In this document: positions 7,359 through 16,800 of the stretch, piece by piece
Layout of the letters: every line of letters begins with the position of its first letter
How positions within the stretch are numbered: position 1 is the stretch's first letter
From: Cloacibacterium rupense
Lineage (GTDB): Bacteria > Bacteroidota > Bacteroidia > Flavobacteriales > Weeksellaceae
Direction: 5' to 3'
Assembly (NCBI RefSeq): GCF_014645495.1
Contig: NZ_BMLV01000001.1
Span: forward strand, 676,596 to 740,595
Length of the DNA: 64,000 nt
The notes under the pieces: generated by a model
Told to the model about the DNA's origin: nothing
Databases searched by the model: none
The model's input: only the letters and a program-made list of their open reading frames with translations
Translations under genes and position numbers: made by a program

Positions 7359-9040
7359 TTAGCTTAAATCTAATTTTAATAAATCATCCAATTCCTTCAA
7401 AACTGGATTAATGTCTACATATTTTTCAAAAATTGATTTTTTGGTAACAATCTCCTTTTTTAAGGAAACATCATTGCTAAACTCCACTACAATTTTATAA
7501 TTATTTACTTTTCTTTTAAAATGGTTGAAAAACTCGGTTTGTACTTTTTCGAATTCGTGTTTCACTGAATCTGAGGGATACAGAATATGGATAAGATTTT
7601 CGTCTTTTTTATGAATTTTCAGCGTGTTTACTGCATAGAAAAGAACGGTATTTTTTTGTTGCAAATCGTCTAGAAAAATTTTCCATTCTCTTTGTAAATC
7701 TACTTCAGAAAAGTGGTGGTCAGGTAAATCTTCTTCTTTTTTTGCAACTACATGTACCTCTTCTTGCTCCTCTTTTTTGTTAAGATTTGCCAGAATGCTG
7801 AATTCAGAATTTATCACTTTTTTAGCGATAGGTTCAGCTATTTTTTTTATGACTTTTTCTGGAGTTGTAGTAGATGATTCAGATTTTTTTTCCTCAACTT
7901 TAGGTAGTTCTGTTTTTTTCTCTACCAACTTACCTTTAAGAAGTGGAGCTAATATTAAGAACTTTTTTTTTTTACATCTGCTCCATTTGCAGTAAGGCTT
8001 GACAATTGCATCAGTGCAATTTCTACTGTAAGTCTTGGGTTTTTAGAATTTTTATAGTTGATATCTGCGTGATTACAGATTTCAATAGCGTCTATTAATT
8101 GTTGAGCATTCCATTTTTGGGCTTGTTCAGCATATTTAGCTTTTGTTTTTTCTCCTACTTCTATTAAGGCAAGTGTAGAAGCATTCTGCGCCATCATTAA
8201 ATCTCTAAAATGACTTCCTAGACCTGCGATAAAAATATGAGGATCAAATCCCTTTTTCACAATTTCGTTAAATGCAGATAAAACACCTGGAATATTATTT
8301 TCTTTCGCTAAATCTACAATCGTAAGATATTGATCGTAATCTAGAATATTGAGAACTTCGGCAGCTTTGGCAAGCGTGATGTTTTTCTGAGTAAAAGTGG
8401 CCAATCTATCAAAAATAGATAGCGCATCTCTAAGTGCACCATCTGCTTTTTGAGCGATAAGGAAAAGTGCATCGTCTTCGTAAGTGATACCTTCTTTGTC
8501 TGCAATTTTTCTAAGATGTTCCTGAATGTCTTCGATGGTGATTCTTTTAAAATCATAAATCTGACATCTCGATAAAATAGTAGGAATAATCTTGTGTTTT
8601 TCTGTAGTTGCTAAGATAAAAATAGCGTGTGCAGGCGGTTCTTCTAACGTTTTAAGAAAAGCATTAAAAGCTGCTGCAGAAAGCATATGCACCTCATCTA
8701 TAATATACACTTTGAATTTTCCAACTTGTGGTGCGAAACGAACTTGATCTATCAATTCTCTGATGTCATCTACAGAGTTATTAGAAGCTGCATCTAATTC
8801 ATAAATATTAAATGCAAAACCGCTATCATCTGAAGCACCAGACTTTTCGTTGATTTTTCTTGCTAAAATTCTGGCACAAGTAGTTTTACCAACTCCTCTT
8901 GGTCCGCAAAAAAGCAAAGCTTGAGCCAATTGACTGTTATCTATGGCGTGTTCTAGAGTATCTGTAACGTGAGATTGCCCTACAACAGTGTCAAACTCTT
9001 GCGGACGATATTTTCTTGCTGATACAATAAAATTTTCCAT
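7359..9040 (-). CDS. dnaX: DNA polymerase III tau subunit, made by -1 frameshift
   Basis: Two open frames join if the reading frame moves by -1 at the A11 run (plus strand 7963-7973), giving about 560 residues. The downstream frame (7359 to ~7970) has no ATG at its head. It encodes a Lys/Glu-rich linker and a C-terminal domain (HHFSEVDLQREWKIFLDDL onward), the layout of a DnaX tau tail that binds polymerase core and helicase. Ribosomal frameshifting or transcript slippage (A12) would both make tau. A sequencing error in the homopolymer is the alternative. Tail residues agree poorly with well-known species but the position is right. Confidence 0.82.
7955..9040 (-). CDS. dnaX: DNA polymerase III gamma subunit (zero-frame product of dnaX)
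   Basis: Reading straight through the A run ends at TAA two codons later, giving 361 residues: the AAA+ clamp-loader motor plus domain III. Walker A GPRGVGKT at 46-53, Walker B DEVH at 115-118, and the SRC sensor motif (LSRCQIYDF) near 160 are intact. The four-Cys zinc module normally between Walker A and B is missing; the segment reads INEKSGASDDSGFAFNIYEL. A -7 element lies only 4 bases before the ATG. Confidence 0.93.
   Translation of the reverse strand: MENFIVSARKYRPQEFDTVVGQSHVTDTLEHAIDNSQLAQALLFCGPRGVGKTTCARILARKINEKSGASDDSGFAFNIYELDAASNNSVDDIRELIDQVRFAPQVGKFKVYIIDEVHMLSAAAFNAFLKTLEEPPAHAIFILATTEKHKIIPTILSRCQIYDFKRITIEDIQEHLRKIADKEGITYEDDALFLIAQKADGALRDALSIFDRLATFTQKNITLAKAAEVLNILDYDQYLTIVDLAKENNIPGVLSAFNEIVKKGFDPHIFIAGLGSHFRDLMMAQNASTLALIEVGEKTKAKYAEQAQKWNAQQLIDAIEICNHADINYKNSKNPRLTVEIALMQLSSLTANGADVKKKSS
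7963..7985 (-). promoter_or_regulatory. dnaX slippery site with upstream GGAG
   Basis: The minus strand has GGAG, then CAGATGT, then eleven A and a G. Zero frame reads GTA AAA AAA AAA AGT TCT TAA. A -1 slip opens the tau frame. The GGAG is placed like the internal Shine-Dalgarno stimulator of E. coli dnaX. I see no obvious downstream hairpin. Confidence 0.7.
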
Positions 9041-9044
9041 TGGT

Positions 9045-9052
9045 CAAAAATA
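9045..9052 (-). promoter_or_regulatory. Candidate -7 promoter element of dnaX
   Basis: The minus strand reads TATTTTTG, with its final G only 4 bases before the ATG at 9040. If used, the transcript would be leaderless or nearly so. Confidence 0.45.
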
Positions 9053-9113
9053 TTGATTTTTTTCTGAATTTTAGAAATTCTAAAGAAATAAACCTAGAAA
9101 AGTTACTAACAAA

Positions 9114-9145
9114 AAACTGCATCAGAATAATTTCTGAAGCAGTTT
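9114..9145 (-). terminator. Terminator after the secreted-protein gene cluster
   Basis: Arms 9114-9127 (AAACTGCATCAGAA) and 9132-9145 (TTCTGAAGCAGTTT) pair with one mismatch. On the minus strand the T run follows directly. It lies 24 bases after the stop at 9169, between this gene and dnaX. Confidence 0.75.
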
Positions 9146-9168
9146 ATTTAATTTAAAATTTAAAATAA

Positions 9169-10593
9169 TTATTCTTCTATAAACCATCGCTGGTTTTTTC
9201 CGCCAAAATATGGAGAAAAATTCACAGGTGTTCCTAACTGAATATTCAGGTTATCTGTTTGTAGAACGTGTTTTCTGTCTCCAGAAAGTTTGATAATCCA
9301 ACTTCCATCACAATATCTTATAAAGGCCATTTCTTCACCTTGTCCGTTCGTTTTTGCAAGTAAAGGTTGTGTATCACCATTGAACTGAAATCCTAATTTC
9401 TGATTATTATAAGGATTGATAAAATGATAATAAAATTGATTTGCTTTTCTAATATACCATTTTTCGCTTTGTAGATTTTTATCATCATTCATCACTATTA
9501 CATCACCTCCATTTAATAAATCTGTGGTGAAATTAGGAGCAAAAGCATTCCTGAATTTATAGGCAACTGAAGGATTGAAAGCATCTGGATTTGTTACGTT
9601 AATCTTATTTTTTTCAGCATCATTCGTAACCAATTCAAAAGAATAAAAAACCGTGTAATCTCCGTTTAAACCAGAAGCATCTTTATATTTTAGCGGAATA
9701 ATTCCTTTTCCATAACCAAAATCTGTATTAGCAATTCTATTAAAAGAAGAAGCATCTAATTGTATATTTAGCGGATTGTACATTCCGTTATTCATACCAA
9801 TTGGTCTATCATTTGGTCTTCCTGCATCTACAGAATTTGCAGTTATAAATTTTTGTTTGTCTTGAGGAGCAAATTCTTCATAATTGACTTTGTAAAAATT
9901 TTGAAATTGCTGAATTACAGTTGGAGGCGGAAAAACTCCAGGTGTAGAATCATCATAACTGCCTAAGTTAAAAGGATCATTAATGCCAGTTCCTGTAAAC
10001 ATTTTAAAAGGAACAGAAGCTAAAGCAACAGGAGCGTTTAATAAATGTCCAACAAAACTATCGTGCCAAAAAGTAGTGAGGAAATCTGCAGGTCCGTCCC
10101 ATTCCATAATTGAAGGTGTAATTAACACCGATTTTCCGTTAGACAAATCTCCTTCCCAAAGAATAAAAGGTAACAAATCACCTTTCGCGGAAGCATTATT
10201 TTTCCAAGGCTCTACATCAGGAATTTGGTCTCCAGTTTGAATTCCTCCCAAATTTCCTACTGCGCTTCCTGCCATTGCTCGTTTTTCTTGCGTTTCTCTT
10301 GCGTTTACATCTCCGAAAGTTCTGGAACGAAGTTTTATTGCTGTTGAAGGCATAGAAATTCCGCTAGAATTGATGAGAACCGCAGTAGAAGTAAGATAAA
10401 TTTCGTCGTGTTTCCCGTCTCTTTCTAGCATATCATCTACCGTTTCACGATTACAGATAAAACCTTTAGCAGTAACTCTGTAATATGAATTTCCTTTGGT
10501 ATTAATAGCTTGTGCATTTTTAATTTTTCCTATTTGTGCATTGAAACCAGTGCAAAAAAGCAAAGTAATGCAGGTGAAATATATATTTTTCAT
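9169..10593 (-). CDS. Secreted protein of unknown function with ricin-like C-terminal end
   Basis: A 474-residue protein. The ATG at 10593 gives a good signal peptide (MKNIYFTCITLLFCTGFNAQ); the upstream TTG at 10617 would overlap the previous gene and spoil it. The mature part has no catalytic motif I recognise. The last ~90 residues (WYIRKANQFYYHFINPYNNQKL... to GKNQRWFIEE) look like a ricin-type beta-trefoil lobe, where QRW is typical, so carbohydrate binding is possible. It is the last of three secreted-protein genes downstream of the two-component system. Confidence 0.75.
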   Translation of the reverse strand: MKNIYFTCITLLFCTGFNAQIGKIKNAQAINTKGNSYYRVTAKGFICNRETVDDMLERDGKHDEIYLTSTAVLINSSGISMPSTAIKLRSRTFGDVNARETQEKRAMAGSAVGNLGGIQTGDQIPDVEPWKNNASAKGDLLPFILWEGDLSNGKSVLITPSIMEWDGPADFLTTFWHDSFVGHLLNAPVALASVPFKMFTGTGINDPFNLGSYDDSTPGVFPPPTVIQQFQNFYKVNYEEFAPQDKQKFITANSVDAGRPNDRPIGMNNGMYNPLNIQLDASSFNRIANTDFGYGKGIIPLKYKDASGLNGDYTVFYSFELVTNDAEKNKINVTNPDAFNPSVAYKFRNAFAPNFTTDLLNGGDVIVMNDDKNLQSEKWYIRKANQFYYHFINPYNNQKLGFQFNGDTQPLLAKTNGQGEEMAFIRYCDGSWIIKLSGDRKHVLQTDNLNIQLGTPVNFSPYFGGKNQRWFIEE

Positions 10594-10600
10594 TTGTATT

Positions 10601-11458
10601 TTATTTAGGTTCTTCAATAATATCGGTAGTGAGTTTTATATTTGAGATATAGAATTTATTATCATCTTTATATTCACCAGTGGTAAAAATAATAGCATTG
10701 TATTTTACATTTTCTTCAAAAGCATCTTGCACATCCCAAATTTTTTCACCGTTCAAGAAAACTTTTAATTGCGTTCCGTTTCGCATAAATTGTACTTTTC
10801 CCAAATTCTTTTCGATGGTGAAAACACGTTGCGCTTTTTCGGTTTTTGATGTTTCTTTTCCGTTTTCGTAGAGCATCATTCTGGTTTGTCCTTTGTCTTT
10901 ATCACCAAATTCTATCGGGTGAATTCCTGTTTTCACGCCAGTTCCATCATATCTATTTTCTCCCCATTTTTTGAAATCTGTTTTTAAAACCTTTAACGAT
11001 GCAAATACTGTTGCTAATTCTTTGGTATTGTATTTAAAATTTTCATTGGTATAAACATCGAACTCAAAACTGAAATTTTCTGGAAGGTTTCTATCTTTCA
11101 AAACTTTATCTTTAATTAATTTTTCGGGAATTAAAGTTTTAAATGTAAATGCGCCTTCACTTCCTAGTTGAAGCCAGTTTTTGCCATCTAACTCTACAAT
11201 TTGAGCCGAAGAATTAGTCATCATACTTACAGGAAATCCTTTACCTGCAGAGAAATTTTCAGAAAATAAAACGGTATTTCCTTCAGAAAATTCTTTAGAA
11301 GATTTAGATTTTGAAGAATTTCCAGAAACCTTTTCTTTCGCTTTTTTTTCTAATTTTTCTTTAGTCTTATTACCTGCTTGTTTTAGTAAATCGCCAAATT
11401 GAGCGTTAGAAAAACCGAAAAGCATTATGGTAATAACCATTAAAATATTTTTTTTCAT
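10601..11458 (-). CDS. Secreted protein, lectin/LamG-like, unknown function
   Basis: A 285-residue protein with a signal peptide (MKKNILMVITIMLFGFSNAQ), a Lys/Ser-rich charged linker at ~25-60, and a beta-rich domain (FSENFSAGKGFP ... FSFEFDVYT ... LKVFLNGEKIWDVQDAF). This pattern of a measured strand followed by a NGxxIWD turn resembles concanavalin/LamG-like domains found ahead of OmpA domains in Flavobacteriia, but no OmpA domain is present. The next gene's ATG lies 7 bases after the stop. Confidence 0.75.
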   Translation of the reverse strand: MKKNILMVITIMLFGFSNAQFGDLLKQAGNKTKEKLEKKAKEKVSGNSSKSKSSKEFSEGNTVLFSENFSAGKGFPVSMMTNSSAQIVELDGKNWLQLGSEGAFTFKTLIPEKLIKDKVLKDRNLPENFSFEFDVYTNENFKYNTKELATVFASLKVLKTDFKKWGENRYDGTGVKTGIHPIEFGDKDKGQTRMMLYENGKETSKTEKAQRVFTIEKNLGKVQFMRNGTQLKVFLNGEKIWDVQDAFEENVKYNAIIFTTGEYKDDNKFYISNIKLTTDIIEEPK

Positions 11459-11493
11459 AGTATTGATATTTGTAAGGTTTTTATTAAAAAAGG

Positions 11494-11925
11494 TTATTGA
11501 TATTGTTTTAGAAAGTTTTCTATTTCAATCATTTCAGCTTTAGAAACATTTTCAGAAATCACAATGGTAGAACAAGTTTCACAATTAGGATTTACGGGTT
11601 TCGGTCTAATGTTGGTCACCGAAAATTTAGGATTATTGTTGCTTTTTACAATAGGTTTCCCTACATAATCCGCGTCCATTAAAGGCGGAATTACTGGTGG
11701 TCTCCAACTTGCTTTATCCAATTTATTAACGGGTTTATCTCCCAAAATTTGCGCAATTTTACCTTTAGTTTCTAAAATTCTGAAATCTCCATACACACTT
11801 TTTTCGTGTTTTGCTTTGAAGTTCTCCCATTCTTTTTGCGGAATTGGTTTGGTGGTTTTCATTACTGTTTGTGCAGAAAATAAAGCACAAAACATTATCA
11901 TTAAAATTGAAAGTTGTGTTCTCAT
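11494..11925 (-). CDS. Small secreted protein of unknown function
   Basis: A 143-residue protein. I chose the ATG at 11925 because it gives a signal peptide (MRTQLSILMIMFCALFSAQ) and a 7-base gap to the previous stop. The mature part is Pro- and Lys-rich, with WRPPVIPPLMDADYVGKP and a CETC pair near the C terminus that could form a disulphide. No known domain recognised. It is the middle gene of the secreted trio. Confidence 0.7.
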   Translation of the reverse strand: MRTQLSILMIMFCALFSAQTVMKTTKPIPQKEWENFKAKHEKSVYGDFRILETKGKIAQILGDKPVNKLDKASWRPPVIPPLMDADYVGKPIVKSNNNPKFSVTNIRPKPVNPNCETCSTIVISENVSKAEMIEIENFLKQYQ

Positions 11926-11932
11926 AATTATT

Positions 11933-13009
11933 TTAGTATTTAATAAATTTTTGTTTAGAAATTTTTCCATTTTCTGAAATTTCTGTGAGGTAATTACCTT
12001 TTGGCAATTCAGAAATATTGATTTTAGATTGTTTAGAAAAGGTTTTTACCAACTTACCTGAAACATCATAAATTTTAATCCAATCTATATTTTTAGCATC
12101 GATATTGAGAAAATCTTTTACAGGGTTTGGATAAATTTTCACCTTATTTTTTGTCGTATTTTCGTCTATAGAAAGATAATTAAGTGAAGAAAGAGGAAGA
12201 TTATTAACCTGAATAAAAAAATCAGAATCAGGGGAATTAGCCATTACATAAAACGTTTGTCCTGGATTTACAAAAAAACTTGCTGTTCTGTAAGTGTGGC
12301 CATTTCTTACGTATTGATAATCTGTAAAAGCTTCACCAGCAATCCATTGTGTTACTTGTTCAGTATTATTGGTAGGTAAAAAATCTTTATAAACATTAAA
12401 CTCTGGACAAAAAGCACCTAATTTGTAGACCTTAACATCTACACAAACTCCAGAACTGGTATTGTTTACATATCTTAAACCGTATTGATTAGAAGCGATT
12501 CCATCTGTAGAAAAAGTGATTGTTTGAGTATTGCATTGAGAAGAAGGATAAAAATGAAATTTTGTGAAAAAATTATTCATTGAATAGTTTATTGTATTTC
12601 CTACATTGATAGAAAAACCCAATAAAGGAATACTATAATTTACAGTGGCATCATTAGAAACTACATTTCCTATTCCTTCACTAAGAGAACCTGCTGCATT
12701 AGAAGGAATAAACATAGAAACGGTACCAGTAGCATTCATACCCATCACTCCTACAATAAAATTCTGTGTTTCAGCAATTATTAAATCTTTTGGTTTTATA
12801 AAAGCTTTTATAGGATTTGCAGAGCCATAAATCACAACATCTGTAGCTGTAAATCCTGCAACGGGTTCGCTAAAATTTACTTGAAAATAAACAACAGATT
12901 TGGTAGAATTAACATCCTGAACTCCAGAAAGCGGAGCTACAGTAACTGTAGGAGCAGCAACTATTTTCCCGAAAATTAGGAAAATGATAATAATGTAAAA
13001 GTTTTTCAT
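11933..13009 (-). CDS. T9SS-secreted Ig-like protein
   Basis: A 358-residue protein with a signal peptide (MKNFYIIIIFLIFGKIVAA), a bacterial Ig-like domain at ~20-130 (FQVNFSEPVAGFTATDVVI), a Cys-containing beta-rich middle, and a ~70-residue type A sorting domain at the end (KIYPNPVKDFLNI, then KIYDVSGKLVKTF and LPKGNYLTEI). The sorting domain directs export by the type IX system and usually cleavage or surface anchoring. Ligand unknown. It is the first gene after the LytTR regulator and carries a direct-repeat operator candidate upstream. Confidence 0.85.
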   Translation of the reverse strand: MKNFYIIIIFLIFGKIVAAPTVTVAPLSGVQDVNSTKSVVYFQVNFSEPVAGFTATDVVIYGSANPIKAFIKPKDLIIAETQNFIVGVMGMNATGTVSMFIPSNAAGSLSEGIGNVVSNDATVNYSIPLLGFSINVGNTINYSMNNFFTKFHFYPSSQCNTQTITFSTDGIASNQYGLRYVNNTSSGVCVDVKVYKLGAFCPEFNVYKDFLPTNNTEQVTQWIAGEAFTDYQYVRNGHTYRTASFFVNPGQTFYVMANSPDSDFFIQVNNLPLSSLNYLSIDENTTKNKVKIYPNPVKDFLNIDAKNIDWIKIYDVSGKLVKTFSKQSKINISELPKGNYLTEISENGKISKQKFIKY

Positions 13010-13068
13010 AATTGCAAGTATTTTTATTCAAAATAAATGCAATACATAATAGCTAATCAATGATTTTG

Positions 13069-13098
13069 AGAATTTGGCGGAAGTTTTTAGAATTTGGC
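13069..13098 (-). promoter_or_regulatory. Direct-repeat operator candidate (LytTR-type)
   Basis: AGAATTTGGC occurs at 13069-13078 and again at 13089-13098 (plus strand), a period of 20 bp, i.e. two helical turns. LytTR regulators bind such paired ~9-10 bp direct repeats. The second copy overlaps the response-regulator stop codon, and both lie 60-90 bases upstream of the secreted protein gene at 13009. A single related copy lies ahead of the kinase gene (16974-16988). Confidence 0.55.
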
Positions 13099-13841
13099 TA
13101 TATCTTTTTAATTAAATCCAAAAACTCATCTTTTCTATGTCTGCTTATAGAAATTTGGGTTCCGTCTTTCATTACGAGATAGGCGTTTTCTCCCTTATAG
13201 ATTTTGTCGATATGATTAAGATTGATAAAATGTGATTGATGAATCCTGAAAAAATCTTGCCCTAAAAATTTCTCTTCTACTTCTTTCAAGGTTTTCGTGA
13301 GCGTTATTTTTCGTTTATCCATCAAAAAAATATGAGAATAATTGCTCTCGCTTTCAATTCTTATAATGTCTTCAAAATCAAAAAATTGAAGAGAATGATT
13401 AACCGGCAATGCAATTCTTTTTTCTTTTGGTTTTTGCAATTGAGACATTAATTTTTGTAAACTTTCGTCAAAAACAGAATGATTTTCTAATTTTGAAATT
13501 TTGTTTATTGCTTCTTTAAGTTCTTCAAAATCAATAGGTTTTAATAAATAGTCTAATGCCGAAAATTTAAAAGCTTTTATCGCAAACTGATTATAAGCAG
13601 TGGTAAAAATGACTTTGTATTTATAATTTTTAGTAGCCGTTAACACATCAAAACCATTGATATGAGGCATTTCTATGTCAAGAAAAACCAAATCTGGTTG
13701 ATGCTTTTCTATAGCATCAATTCCTGCTTTTCCACCGTTGCATTTTTCTAAAATTTCTACATTTGGGCAGTATTTTTTTAGTAAAATTTCTAAAACTTCT
13801 AAAGCGTTATTTTCGTCGTCTATCAATATCGTTCTAATCAT
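13098..13841 (-). CDS. LytTR-family response regulator
   Basis: A 247-residue regulator. The receiver domain (1-120) has the acidic pair in DDENNA, phospho-acceptor Asp in FLDIEMPHINGFD, the switch Thr in FTTAYNQ and Lys in LLKPID. The C-terminal ~100 residues are a LytTR DNA-binding domain (RIESESNYSHIFL ... FFRIHQSHFINLNHI ... ISRHRKDEFL). Its start overlaps the kinase stop by 4 bases (ATGA), so the two are translationally coupled and form a cognate pair. Confidence 0.95.
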   Translation of the reverse strand: MIRTILIDDENNALEVLEILLKKYCPNVEILEKCNGGKAGIDAIEKHQPDLVFLDIEMPHINGFDVLTATKNYKYKVIFTTAYNQFAIKAFKFSALDYLLKPIDFEELKEAINKISKLENHSVFDESLQKLMSQLQKPKEKRIALPVNHSLQFFDFEDIIRIESESNYSHIFLMDKRKITLTKTLKEVEEKFLGQDFFRIHQSHFINLNHIDKIYKGENAYLVMKDGTQISISRHRKDEFLDLIKKI

Positions 13842-16800
13842 AGCATTGTTTTTTGAAAAGGAATTTTTATTAAAACTTTAGTTCCTGCTGCATTTTCATT
13901 TTCGTTATACAAATCGATAATCTCAAAACTAGTCTGCAATTCAGAAGTTTTGTTAAGGGTTTCTATTCTGTTTTTGGTAATTTCTGTGCCATAACTTTTC
14001 TTTCTGAGTGATGTTTTACTGCGCAATTCTTCAGCTTTTTTTCTTCCGACACCATTATCTTCTATCGTTACTTCTAAAAGGTTTTCATCTATTTTTTTGA
14101 AATAAATTTTCAAAAATCCTTTTTCATTTTTATGAAGTAAACCGTGCCAAATTGCATTTTCTACAGAAGGTTGTATCAACATAGAAGGTATTAAAATATG
14201 TTCTGCATCTAAATTATCATCCACAGAAATTTCGCTTTCAAAATGTTTTTCGAAGCGCATATCTTCCATTTCTATATACAGAGTAAGCAATTGAATTTCA
14301 CTACTTAATGTGATGAAATTCTGATTGCTATGATCTAAAATTAACCGAATTAATCTTGAAAATTTGGTTAAATATTGAGACGCTTTCTCCGAATCATTTT
14401 TCAAAATATAATTCTGAATACTATTAAGAGAATTAAAAATAAAATGAGGATTCATCTGCGCGCGAAGTGCTTTCATTTCTAATGCTGCAATGTCTTGTGC
14501 AAATTTTGTTTTCAACTTCGCTCGTTCTTTTATCTGATTGATTTTATAACGATTAAAGAAATAAATTCCAGCAAAAATCAACGTTCCTAAAATGGTGTAA
14601 AACCACCAAGATTTCCAAAATGGAGCGGAAATGGTAAAAGTAATTTTAGTAGGCTCTCCCCAAACTCCTTCATTGTTGGCAGATTTTACCCAAAAAGTAT
14701 AAGTTCCGCTTTCCAGATTAGAATAAGAAATCGTATTGCTTTTGGTTTCTACAAAATCTTTGTCTAAACCTTCTAATTTATAAGCAAAAGTATTTTGATT
14801 AAAATTATTATATACATCTGAAAACCAATCAATAGTGATGAAATTTTGAAAGTATTTTAATTTCAAATTTTCAGAAAACGGAATTTCTTTATCCAATATT
14901 TTGATAGCAGAAATGGTGGTTTTTGGTTTCAAAAGATTTTGTTGGTAATGATTCAAATCAATTACCGAAAGTGACGCATAATGATTGATATACACATTTC
15001 CGTCATCAGAAAAATTGATAGGAACTGCACTATTACTTTCTTTCAAACCATTTTGCATTGTAATTACCGAAATGTTTTTACCTTTTTTAGCATCAAATTT
15101 TGCTAAACCAGACAAAGTCCCAATCCAGAGAAATCCTTGCTTGTCGAAAAACAAATTTCCACAAAAATCTGAAGGTAAACCAGAATTTTGTTTGTTAAAA
15201 TTAAGTAGTGTTTTAAAATCTTTACTCAACTTAAAAATACCATTATCATTGGTAGAAATCCAAATATTTCCTACAGAATCTTCGGCAAAAAATTGCGATA
15301 GTTTAATTTTAGCACCTGTATTTTCTGCTTTCTGGTTGGCTAATTTTTTAAATTTTTTAACAACAGGATTGTATTGATAAACACTTTCTGTTTTCCCGAA
15401 CCAAATATTGCCATTTTTATCTTTAAATCTTGGCGAAATCGTATTTTGCGAGTTCGTTTTTATGGTTTTATCAATATCCCAAAGATTAAAATGATGTAGA
15501 TTTTTGTTAGAAATATTGTAGATATAAAATCCGTTATTTGAAGAGGCAATGTAAAGATTTCCTAGGTTATCATTCTCTATTCTGCCTAAAACACCAGAGG
15601 TTTTAATAGGAATATAATTCAATTTTTTACTTTGAAAATCTACCTGAAAAAGATTGAGCGAAGACGTTCCAAAAATTTGATTTTTTTTGGTTTTTGTTAA
15701 ATATTGAATTCCGTTTAAAGCTTTAAAATTACCTTTAAGAAGAGGATTTTCTATGAGATTCATCTCATTTTTTTCGTTGAGCCAAAGCAAACCGTTGCTG
15801 GTATTATTAGCAATTAAAACTTCGTTTCCAATTTTCATACTTCCAAAAGGTTCTACAAAATATTTTGCAAAAGGATTGAAAAGTGTGACGTTTTTTATCT
15901 GAAAATTTTGCCAAGGCAACATAGCGAGTCCATTGTAAGAACCTATCCAAATGTTATTTTCTCTATCTGCAAAAATTTTACAAATATTAGAAATTTTGAA
16001 TGAATAATCGTCTTGAAAACTATTTTTAAAACTAAGAATCTTTTTGTTTTTGAGATTATAAATGCCTAAAGTTCCCGAAGAAAACCATATCTCATCTCCC
16101 GCTTTTGGTAAAACTAAATTCACAAAATAGCGATTGTCTGCGTTTTCTGTCTTCTCTTCTTTTAGCGTGTTATAAGAAATTTGGTTGGTTTGTAAATTAA
16201 GTGTAGCAATTCCATCTATTCCGCAAGCTAAAATTAAGGAATTGATTTTGGCATTGAAATAACCGTCTTCAAAACTATTTTTAGTAGGTTTTCCGTTTTC
16301 AAAATTGAAAATTGGGACAATAACTCCATTTAAATTGAATTTAAAAATTCCGTTGTTAGAAAGTGCGTAATACCAATTTCCTGCTTTGATGATTTTGGTA
16401 ATCAATTTACTTTCATCTGATAAATATTGACTTTGGGGAATAAAATGCTTTGTTTTTCCTGTTTTTTTATTGATGAAAAACCAATAATCTTTCATCGTTC
16501 CTACAAAAACATTTTCTTTTTCGGCCTCACAAAAATTTAAAATATTAGAAGAAATAGCTTCATTTAATTTTTCAATATTATAATTAAAGCTTCTGAATTG
16601 TTGAGTTTCTGGATTTAAAATTTGAAGAGCATTGATGCTAGAAAGCCAGATTTCTCCTGAACTATCCACAAAAACATTTTGCAAAATATTAGAAATTTGA
16701 TGGCCTGCAATATCTTTATCACTTTTAATATTCTTAAACTTTACCCCATCAAAAAGATACAAACCACTTTGTGTGCCTATCCAAATTCTATTTTTTTTGT

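Noticed and set aside
7359-7928. A separate hypothetical gene just downstream of dnaX
   Set aside because: It has only a TTG as possible start and continues the dnaX frame after a -1 shift, with a tau-like tail.
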